This document shows, in pieces, positions 16,170-23,392 of a stretch of 23,392 nt of DNA. Source of the DNA: Trichosphaerium sp. ATCC 40318 (taxonomy: Eukaryota; Discosea; Flabellinia; Trichosidae); assembly GCA_038496445.1 (NCBI GenBank), contig JALMLS010000494.1, positions 1 to 23,392 of the forward strand. Reading direction: 5' to 3'. Within the stretch, counting starts at the first letter, position 1. Each line of letters begins with the position of its first letter. The notes beneath the pieces were generated by a model, which was not told where the DNA came from, did no database searches, and saw nothing but the letters and a program-made list of their open reading frames with translations. Both the position numbers and the translations under genes were made by a program.

Positions 16170-17501
16170 TTAACCCATGCCACAATTATAGCAAGGTTGT
16201 CGTACCCAAAGTTCCTCCTTGATAAATTGTTCAACTTGTTTATCAAGTCCAAATGCCCTGTGATTTAATGTCTCTGGATCAAAATCAACACAAGTATCCC
16301 AACGACCCTAAACATCAATAAAGTTTCAACCCACAGAAAAAAATACTTGTGGATAAATAAAAAAGGACTTGAAAGTCGGTGAATTTCTCTTCTCATATTT
16401 ACCTTCTGAACAATCTGAACATGAGAACATCTCTCTTGCTTATCAATAAAAAGTGGAATGAGTGATCTCAAGATCTGCTCAAGGTCATTTGTGTAATGTA
16501 AATGAACCATACCCCCAAATCCTTCAAAAGTCATACCACCACTAGTCTCTTTGGTAGCCTCAAGTGAGCGTTGTAACTTGCTCTGTTAACAAATAACATT
16601 ATTTAAAACTATTTACATACGTGTGTAATAAAAATTGCTTACTCTGTGTATTCTAAGTCTTGGGATCTCATCAGCAACAAACAAGTCAGTTGTTTTGTTT
16701 CTAAACAACACCCTTTGCCTAGTATTGGTATATTAACGGCATGTTTTGGTCAATAGGTGTATTGTTTCTTACCCTATCAGAATTTTAAGATCATATCCAT
16801 CAGGTTCATGGTAAAGTGCAACTTCGACATTAAGCAACTTGTCACCAACTGTAACCAGAATATCTGAAACAACAACCTGAACAAGTCATATTCGTAAGAG
16901 TGTATTAATTAACTCATGACGTACACAATGTCTCACAAATCCTTCCTCAACGTTATCCCATACTTGGTAGAATGTATGATCATGAGCGTTTCGATCAGAA
17001 ATAACATCAATATCGAAAAGTTTCTTGAACTTTTGGTGCATCTCAAAACTGTAAATTGAAATAGCAACTTTCTGTGAATTTAACAAAGCACAGTAAACCT
17101 GAAAAACGAATTCTATTAGTATACACCAAAACAAGTGCATATTGTGTAATCTTACATCATACCAAGACTTGTAAGAAGACTTAAACGCATCAGAAATGTA
17201 GAACTTGCCCTCAATCTTTTTTTTCCAAAAATAATCGCTTTCACGTATTCTGCTGTTGATAACATACGAACTCATACCTTTAGTACGTTATTCATTTCAT
17301 TACATATAAATTTAAACAGTTACAAGGCGCTTAACCCTCGCATACGCGTTAAAACAACGTACCTAACACACCTACAGATGTAATAGGCGCTTCAAGGAGA
17401 ATAAGCTCAAATAATTCATTTGGAAGCTTAGCAAACACCCCACCAACCCTTTGAGTTATTTGGGTTCTACTAGCAGTTATTTTGGCAGCTTTGTTGCCCA
17501 T
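16170..17501 (-). CDS. Intact seven-exon F-box protein, paralogue B (310 aa)
   Basis: Exons in minus order: 17363-17501, 17156-17277, 16925-17098, 16773-16876, 16643-16718, 16403-16582, 16170-16307. Exon total is 933 nt (310 aa plus TAA). All six introns (48-95 nt) are GT-AG and the phases fit. The product starts MGNKAAK, whose Gly2 with a small, basic context suggests N-myristoylation. Residues about 25-80 form an F-box: KLPNELFELILLEA, then VLGMSSYVINSRIRESDYFWKKKI across exons 1-2. The rest (QKVAISIYSFEMHQKF; GDKLLNVEVALYHEPDGYD; FGGMVHLHYTNDLEQILRSLIP; RWDTCVDFDPETL) is of mixed alpha/beta character and belongs to no family I recognise. Expected role: membrane-tethered SCF adaptor. Gene A is its retrotransposon-disrupted paralogue. 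Confidence 0.85.
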
Positions 17502-17575
17502 TTTGTTGTTGCTACGACTTTTGATAAAGAAGCAGTCACTTCCGATAGGAAGTTATCACGTGACATTTTTTTAAT
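16223..17575. repeat. Segmental duplication, unit B (empty-site reference)
   Basis: Uninterrupted counterpart of unit A (5755-6798 plus 15204-15530). It spans the whole gene with introns and the proximal promoter, and gives the pre-insertion sequence for the retrotransposon target. Confidence 0.85.
17556..17564. promoter_or_regulatory. TCACGTGAC palindrome upstream of gene B
   Basis: Same site and spacing as upstream of gene A, about 55 nt before the ATG, in the 104-bp gap between gene B and the 3' end of the F-box/YwqK gene. The short gap makes a compact promoter likely. Confidence 0.4.
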
Positions 17576-17605
17576 GCGACTGAAAATGTTGCCAAGAGCA
17601 ATTTA

Positions 17606-18361
17606 TTATTGGTGCTGCAACCCGTTGATGTAGAAGCAGTGTTTCAATATTACGCCATTGCTAGCCCATTGAGTATATTCTCCATCTCTCTTACCATCAA
17701 CATGATAAACAAGCTCTTCTATCTGACCATTTTCATGCCATCTCTGGTACAGTCCTTCATGTATTCCATTAAGGTAAGAGTTCACTTGAAGCACTTGACC
17801 ATTTTTATGCCACTCCTTATATTCTCCTTGTCGTTTACCATTGGAATACATACCTTGCTGCCGTATTTGACCATTTTCATCCCACCACTTGTACTCTCCT
17901 TCTTTGTTACCATTAGTGTAGTTTACTTCTGCGTGTAATTGACCATTTGAGTACCAGTGCTTGTACTTTCCTTCTATTGTATCATTGACATACTGACAAC
18001 GAACTCTTAATTGTCCATTCTTATGCCACCATTTGTATTCACCATGGAGTTTGTGGTTTGAGTAGGTACCTTGATCACGCAACTGGTCATTACCATACCA
18101 ACTCTTGAACTCTCCTTCTCTTCTTCCATTCACAAAGACTTGAGTTGTTTTGTAGGTGCTGCTTGGATTGTGAAAGGGCTTCCATTGTTTCAACCATTTC
18201 CCACATTTTTTAAGACTATCATTGAATCGTGTTGTTGTAGCACTATATTTAGATAACAGTGGCCACTTAACATAAACTTCAAAGTCCAAATCGGTGATAT
18301 AATAATGCAGTTCAACTGGAATATTAAATAAGCAGACATTGTCTTCTTTGATAGGTACCAT
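17606..18361 (-). CDS. F-box-like protein with seven YwqK/MORN-like repeats (251 aa)
   Basis: Intact single-exon frame from ATG 18359-18361. Residues 9-50 resemble an F-box (LFNIPVELHYYITDLDFEVY, then VKWPLLSKYS). Residues 82-249 are seven 24-aa repeats of the form EGEYKWWHKNGQLRxxxxYxNGKR. This unit is that of bacterial YwqK-type and MORN-like proteins, and F-box plus MORN-like repeat architectures are frequent in nucleocytoplasmic large DNA viruses such as Marseilleviridae and Mimiviridae; whether this gene came from a virus is inference. AATAAA (17602-17607, minus strand) overlaps the TAA stop. The frameshifted relative at 3912-4440 shows the family is duplicating and decaying locally. Substrate unknown. 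Confidence 0.82.
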   Translation of the reverse strand: MVPIKEDNVCLFNIPVELHYYITDLDFEVYVKWPLLSKYSATTTRFNDSLKKCGKWLKQWKPFHNPSSTYKTTQVFVNGRREGEFKSWYGNDQLRDQGTYSNHKLHGEYKWWHKNGQLRVRCQYVNDTIEGKYKHWYSNGQLHAEVNYTNGNKEGEYKWWDENGQIRQQGMYSNGKRQGEYKEWHKNGQVLQVNSYLNGIHEGLYQRWHENGQIEELVYHVDGKRDGEYTQWASNGVILKHCFYINGLQHQ

Positions 18362-19030
18362 CTACAATGTATTTTGTTGTTAATTTGGTTCCAACCAAAT
18401 TACACACGTTTTATAAAACAAGTGCGTTACCTTGCGTTTTACTGCCATGATTTATGAAGCGATAAGGATACACGTTGAAAGTATAGGTTAATCTGAACTA
18501 GAAACGTACAATTTCGGTCAAGAAAGTTCAGTAAAAACACGTGACCATGGTACGTCGTCTCTTTTCAACCCAATTCTCATACAACCTAAAAATAGCTTTT
18601 CTTGCCGAAACTGGTTAATGAAAATGTTGCTGGCTTTAGGGATGGTTTACCTACTCTAGCTTCCCTACTTTTCGTAAAGTGAATCACCTCGAATGCAGTC
18701 ATCATCTAATGCTCTTCAACAAAAGCGTTATCTATGTGAGAAGCCTCAATTTCGCTCAAACAGTAAGTAAATTGAAGAGGCTCAGTAAGGCTCTATATTG
18801 GTTCATTCATTTCTGCAATGGTGCTCTAGACAGTTAAAATGTAAAGCTGTCTTCAATTTATTTAAGCTTTGTAAGAAAGTGTGAGACGGCCTCCATTAGT
18901 GGTATTGTAGATCATTAAGAACATATCCAATCCCATGCGTAATATGTAATTAGGGGAAGTAGAATGAGTAAATTACTAGGAATATTGTAGGACAAAGAAT
19001 AACGGGGTAAAAACAAAGTGTAATATTTTA
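18362..19030. other. Intergenic region between two minus-strand F-box-type genes
   Basis: No open frame of note and no similarity to other parts of the window. It contains ACACGTGAC at 18537-18545, about 180 nt upstream of the F-box/YwqK start, which is the expected promoter side. Nothing else is seen. Confidence 0.45.
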
Positions 19031-19601
19031 TTACTCTGACTTGTTGCTTTTTTTTACAGTCATCTTTGGGTTTATTACTTGATCAAAGTTATCATCAAAA
19101 GTGAATTTATATTGGTGTTGTCGGACAATATTTTTAGATCTAACCAAGTCTGCTAGTCTTGTACATAGAGAACATTCATTAACTTCAGATACTTGATCAT
19201 CTTCATCGCGTTCTCTACTTGAAGCAATAGTTCTAGTTATTCCTTTCAATACTACATGAGCACCACCAAACTTATATCGCGTCTTTTCTTTAAAAATCAC
19301 GTGCCAACGTCCTATTGCATATCTGCTATAATCGGTATCTTCAATTTCCTCTGAACTTTCTACTTGTCTCTTAAAAGTTCCGTCTTCATTGAGTAAAAGC
19401 AGTATATCAAACTGACCATGCGCCCACCCATCGTCACGCTCTATTTCAATGCCGACAACCGATGAGATTTCTTCTAGAATCATTTTCATTCGTCTTTTTG
19501 AAGCGTTGTGAAAAAGCCTTGATGTCTTGCTTAAAGTAACGATTGTATCTTCAGAAGCTATTTCACAGATAAGATATGCTATATCAAACCCAAGAGATGT
19601 G
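19031..19601 (-). CDS. F-box-like protein, 5' end unresolved
   Basis: The frame is open on the minus strand from 19654 to TAA at 19031-19033. An ATG at 19489 would give 152 aa, but the upstream in-frame sequence reads SLGFDIAYLICEIASED and TIVTLSKTSRLFHNASK, a good F-box core, so the ATG-based start cuts the domain. No in-frame ATG precedes it. An acceptor CCGCAG at about 19602 may join an upstream exon that I cannot place, or the 5' end is lost; a retroposon-like insertion lies 200 bp upstream. The C-terminal half (GQFDILLLLNEDGTFKR, GRWHVIFKEKTRYKF, AHVVLKG) looks beta-rich and recalls, without clear homology, the tail of the F-box gene at 4662-5453. AATAAA overlaps the stop codon. Confidence 0.5.
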
Positions 19602-19797
19602 CTGCGGAGTTGACATTTGTATCGTTTTTTTGAAAAAGACTTTTGTGTAAAAACTTAACCATTCATGGAATGGATTTCAGCAGTTCAGATTTCGCTAAAA
19701 ATTCTGTGTCATTCTCAAAAATATGCAAAAGCTGAATTTAAAAGGGTGAATTGGCTTGAGAAGTTACGTATTGATCAGAAGAATGCTCTTTTGTTAA

Positions 19798-19812
19798 TTT
19801 TGGTCATTGTTC
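19798..19812. repeat. 15-bp target site duplication, left copy
   Basis: TTTTGGTCATTGTTC recurs at 20714-20728. The pair exactly flanks a more GC-rich 0.9-kb insert, as expected for target-primed reverse transcription. Confidence 0.75.
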
Positions 19813-20713
19813 CATATCACAAACAGTGGAACGATTGGTATCACGCCCTGGGCCTCTGGAGCCCCAGGGCGCTTCATACCACTTCACTGTCGCCAGAGAT
19901 TCTTGGCGATCAATTCATCCTTACACAAAAAATATACAAACTACTGGACGTGATTGTCTCCGTAACATGCTACAACTCAAGTACAAAGTGTTTATGAAGT
20001 TCCCGCGCCCAGCTAAAACGCTCTACTGGCATCTGTATAACCCCAGTATCGAGCTCACTCCGGCAGTTAAAAGTACCCTTGCAAGGTACCCTGCCACACG
20101 TGTCACACTGAAGCGCCTAAAAAGCGCTTTCTTTTCTAAACTTCCACTGCTCCGAGATATGGCCCATCGCGCTATACTGCGCACGTTAAAATGCTCCTAT
20201 AGCGCGCCTCAGATCACTGGAACATGGATATTATTCAAATCACCCCCTTCTGGACTGGCTGATGTCACGTGCCAACGCCTCGGTGTTGGATACAAGTACA
20301 AGCCAAAAACTCTGTACATTCTTGCCCTGCTCCCAGATGCCATTCAAGTACGGTTCCTAGTACTGATGCGCATGGTATTGCTAGATTACAATAACATATG
20401 TCATGGAGGCTGTATGCGCTTGCGCAAAGCCTTTGTTTCTCAGTACAAACGTGAGTGCACTCTTGCGATCTAATGTTACCAAAAACTATCTTCGAACTTG
20501 GTCGGCTTTTGTAGCCTGACCACACGATCAACGCTAAGGGCGGAGGCTCGCTTCCTCACTGTTACGATCCAGCAAAGTAGCTGGCGTCCTGAAAGTCTTT
20601 CCTCGCATTGGAAGCGTCCGGTGCAACTCCGGTGTAAACCCTTGGTGGGCACCATTGTATGTCTGTCTCAGAATGAGCCGCTTCAAGGAATGCAGACAAA
20701 AGTAAAGTAAAGT
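19813..20713 (+). mobile_element. LINE-like retroposon fragment (about 0.9 kb, 5'-truncated)
   Basis: The insert is bounded by a 15-bp direct repeat, ends in a short tandem tail (AAAGT three times, 20699-20713), and is richer in G+C than its surroundings. A + strand frame (to TAA at 20471-20473) runs through it for about 215 aa. Its LYWHLYNPSIELTPAVK stretch, a CxxC-like site (KCSYSAPQ) and the following ALLPDAIQVRFLVLMRMVLLDY have the look of the C-terminal end of LINE ORF2 after the RT, with a damaged zinc-knuckle zone, but I cannot name the clade. The last 240 bp would be 3' UTR. It could instead be a SINE or another retroposed RNA. Confidence 0.6.
19836..19881. other. GC-rich hairpin near the 5' end of the retroposon
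   Basis: TGGTAT ... CGCCCTGGG, a loop of 8-10 nt, then CCCAGGGCG ... ATACCA: a 9-bp GC stem extended by a matching 6-bp outer arm. It stands out in an AT-rich window and lies within 25 bp of the insertion's left end. Confidence 0.65.
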
Positions 20714-20728
20714 TTTTGGTCATTGTTC
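20714..20728. repeat. 15-bp target site duplication, right copy
   Basis: Second copy of TTTTGGTCATTGTTC, directly after the AAAGT tail. Confidence 0.75.
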
Positions 20729-21241
20729 ATAACTGTGTATTTCGTTAGTCTTTTTGTAAACTCCTTTGTCTATGCAAGCATTTGTAAATTGCCCACGACT
20801 GAGCAAGGCAACAAACACTCGAAAGCCAGGATAACAACCTACTTGATATAGAGGAGAAATTTTTTAGCATGCTCGAGGCTCGAACTGACAAGTGATAGAG
20901 TTGTTAGTTTTTGCAAGATCTTGTCTTAAGATATCTCTTTGATACTTTTGCCAAACCAGTTGCAAACTAAATGATACGGACATATATGACGTTACCTAGG
21001 GATTTGACTTGAAACAACGCTATTCTATTTTAGCGTTAACCCTACAAGTTAAAAAGCCACTCCCAATTTGTAGCATGCACGTGACTTTCTGTTCTTATGC
21101 TCACATTAAGTACTGTATGAGTATACACTCTTGCTATACCTTGCAGAGTTGCAAAAGGCTACCTATGTTCACCAACCGTCCCGTAAAATCAGGCTTAGCA
21201 ATAACACAAAATAGCACTATTTCAGGTCAACTTCCTAGGTC
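20729..21241. other. Intergenic region
   Basis: No supported gene. The open frame 21009-21257 (+) has no domain and runs into the foldback element. A GCACGTGAC site lies at about 21078. Confidence 0.45.
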
Positions 21242-21429
21242 TTCTGTTGGTTTTTGATTTAGTTTTTAATGGACTAAAAACTAACATCAAATTACGAATC
21301 GGCTCATACGAATTCATCACAACCAATGAACCTGTGGACCTAACTACAACCTTCGACCTACATGCTGGCGGCAACAACGTAATATACAAGGACAAAGGGC
21401 CATTAAAAACTAAATCAAAACCAACAGAA
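21242..21429. mobile_element. 188-bp foldback / MITE-like element
   Basis: The left arm 21242-21272 begins TTCTGTTGG and ends TTTTTAATGG. The right arm 21400-21429 is its inverse complement except for one T in a T-run. Arms of 30-31 bp frame about 127 bp of unique sequence. No convincing target duplication is seen, so it may be an old MITE or a hairpin-forming locus. The frames crossing it are not credible genes. Confidence 0.6.
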
Positions 21430-21548
21430 CTAAACATCTGCTCTTTCTTGACGTCTCAAGCGTAGAAACAAGTTGACCGGTACGGAAGTGTCGCTACTTG
21501 ATATTTAGTATAGAAGCCAATTGCGCTTATAGTTAGCGAAAAGAGAGT

Positions 21549-23392
21549 ATGGGGCATGAAATGGAGAACTCCAACAGAGCAAAACAATATTCGGCGATCC
21601 CAGGACGACGATTAATTATTATGGCTCTAGCATTGTTTGTGTGCATTGCTAATATATGTACGCACAAAAACAATGTGAATCGTGAATCTCGAATACCACG
21701 TAGTTTAAACCTTTTACTCCCCAAAGTCACGGATAAGCTATAATTCCTTATATTTTGGCGTCTACGATGTTTTATAACGATGTTTAGACTTTTCGGGGGT
21801 ATTATCGCCCACAACGCCTTTTATTGCCGCTACCGACGAAATAATAGAACCTTTAGACAAGTATTGCTATACCACGTTAATGAGTAAGTGAAAACTCGTT
21901 GCTATTCGTTTTTTTTTAACGTTCTTTGTTTTGCTTTAGCATCAAAGACGTATGTCATGTCAGCGGCTGTTATGATACATTCACTTAAACTACAGAACCC
22001 TAAGTACCCTATTATATTATTCATAACAGAAAATCTGGTAGACGAAGTACGGCAGGAAGGACTCTCTTTTTTTTTTCTTTTTTTTTTTTGTGATTTGATT
22101 CTTCTTTGTTCTTTTTTTTTTGACTTTGTGTTTTTGATTCTTGTTTTAGCTTCCAGAAGAGTTTAAGGTATTGCCTGATGAAATAAGGGTCATAGAACCA
22201 TTCCATGTTAGCCATGAACTTGTTTCCCACTTTCTAAAAAAGCCTGTATGTGCGGAACGACTTTATTCAGTTTAGACATTAGTTTTTTTTTTTTGTCTTC
22301 AATTTACTCCACTTTAATGACAGGTTTATTTAGAAACAAGGATATCAAAATAGATTAGCTAAATTAAAGCTTTTCAAGATCATGAAAGGATACTCCAAAG
22401 TATGTTTTATTGATGCTGATATGGTCATTACAAAAAACGTTGATGATATATTCACATATCCAACGCCGTCTGGTATGAACACCATCATACACTTACCTCC
22501 TATCTAACTATAGCTAGCCCACCTAGAGTACTGGGCAAATGAAAAGAAAGAAGATTGTAATACAGGTATGCTATGAATCAAGTTGACAAGAAAATACTGA
22601 TCTATTTTTAACACAAGGTTTCTTCGTTTTTGAACCGAATGAGACAGTTTACAACCATCTCGAAAAAGTAGTCAGGGAGCACTTTATAGCAGAGCTTAAC
22701 TTGACTATATGTTGTGATCAATGGGTACTCAATTATGCTTTTGTAGAACGTAATGATTCGTTAAGATGGAATTTTTTGCCATGGTACGTTCATTTGATAC
22801 ATTAAGATGAAATGTTTGGTTCTTTACCTCATATCGTGTGACATTTTTATTTTGAAATTACTGCCTTTTATATTTTATCTTCTTACTCTGTTGATAACTT
22901 TTAAAACAGGGGTTATGTTGTTGATGGTAGAAACGTTAATTATCAACACAAAGAAAAATGGCTAGCTGATACAAAGGTTTGGCATTTCCCTGGCCCCAAA
23001 CCTTGGTTTTTATCAGTAAGTTACAGCTACTATGCTGTCTTTTATTTACAATTATACCCAAACACCAGTTTTAGAGCTTTATCTTTAGAACACGTGAACT
23101 GGAAATGTAGTTTTCGAAAAGACTCAGCCAGATTCATCCTTTTTTCTGTTTCTTTTTTTTGGCCTCTGCATGTTTCCAAGGTGTACTCTGTTGTACTTAA
23201 AATTATATATAGGGTGGTAGAAGGCGTATTCAATGGATACAATGGTTTCGTGCATATGACTTATTGGTAGAAGAGTATCCTGATCTTGTAAACAACAAAA
23301 AGTTTTTCTTTGCAAAACCATTATTTGAACCAAAACCAACACTTGATCAGAATGTCACATGGAGTCCTCGTCAACAAGACAATCTTCCTATT
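21549..23392 (+). CDS. GT8 glycogenin-like glycosyltransferase, copy 2 (3' end cut)
   Basis: Proposed exons: 21549-21657, 21788-21883, 21940-22046, 22150-22245, 22334-22472, 22518-22565, 22618-22783, 22910-23015, 23213-23392 and beyond. These total 349 codons in one frame, and all eight introns are GT-AG. MGHEMENSNRAKQYSAIPGRR is followed by the anchor LIIMALALFVCIANIY, a short stem (EIIEPLDKYC), and the GT8 core with TSKTYVMSAAVMIHSL, CFIDADMV (DxD), CNTGFFVFEP, CDQWVLNYAF and HFPGPKPW. Intron positions and phases equal those of copy 1, and exons 6, 7 and 8 have identical lengths. Exon 4 splices cleanly here, unlike in copy 1. It is predicted to be an active Golgi-type glycosyltransferase; donor and acceptor sugars are unknown. 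Confidence 0.85.

Noticed and set aside
16200-16310. AAA-ATPase (BCS1-like) similarity of the last exon of gene B (WDTCVDFDPETL...)
   Set aside because: The short resemblance to the pre-Walker segment of BCS1-type ATPases is not followed by a Walker A motif, and the N-terminus is a good F-box.
2371-18361. Whole locus as an endogenised giant virus fragment
   Set aside because: Most genes have spliceosomal introns and no viral core gene (capsid, DNA polymerase, packaging ATPase) is present. Only the F-box/YwqK architecture hints at such a link.
20870-20960. tRNA-like B-box (AGTTCGAGCC) on the minus strand
   Set aside because: No matching acceptor stem, D-arm or anticodon arm could be folded around it.
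21247-21465. 72-aa + strand ORF over the foldback element
   Set aside because: It runs through both inverted arms and lacks any protein signature.

Overview
The window is eukaryotic nuclear DNA, AT-rich, with genes interrupted by short spliceosomal introns (44 to 130 nt, often with GTACG or GTAAG donors and polypyrimidine-TAG or CAG acceptors), AATAAA signals, and both LTR and non-LTR type insertions. Nothing resembles a bacterial operon. The sequence alone does not name the host. A unicellular eukaryote with expanded F-box families fits, but that is inference.

Layout. Two paralogous GT8 (glycogenin-like) type II membrane glycosyltransferase genes in the same orientation bracket the window (1-1835, cut at its 5' end; 21549-23392, cut at its 3' end). 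Their nine-exon structures match almost intron for intron. Between them lies a cluster of F-box-type genes: an F-box/LRR gene with 14 near-regular repeats (2371-3788, +); a decayed YwqK/MORN-like repeat pseudogene (3912-4440, +); an F-box gene (4662-5453, -); a 7-exon F-box gene 'A' (5676-15441, -) split by a retrotransposon; its intact tandem paralogue 'B' (16170-17501, -); an F-box plus seven YwqK/MORN-like repeats gene (17606-18361, -); and a partial F-box-like gene (19031-19601, -). F-box proteins are normally substrate adaptors of SCF ubiquitin ligases, so the locus looks like a duplicating and decaying array of candidate adaptors with different recognition domains.

Mobile DNA is nested. 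An 8405-bp Ty3/gypsy-type LTR retrotransposon (6799-15203, minus strand) has 147-bp LTRs with one mismatch, a 4-bp target duplication (CTGC), a primer binding site and a polypurine tract. It sits inside exon 2 of gene A, and paralogue B preserves the empty site. A second, non-coding 1061-bp element (10382-11442) is inserted in its pol, with 12-bp terminal inverted repeats, a 2-bp GT duplication and subterminal arrays of the palindrome GTGGTATATACCAC. Removing it with one GT copy puts protease and reverse transcriptase back in one frame. The retroelement copy also carries two in-frame TGA codons, each one transition away from CGA, and an Asp-to-Asn change at the RNase H active site.

Rightward, a 0.9-kb insertion with a 15-bp target duplication and an (AAAGT)3 tail (19798-20728) looks like a 5'-truncated LINE-like retroposon. 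A 188-bp foldback element lies at 21242-21429. The remaining intergenic stretches hold little beyond candidate TATA, AATAAA and CACGTG-core motifs.
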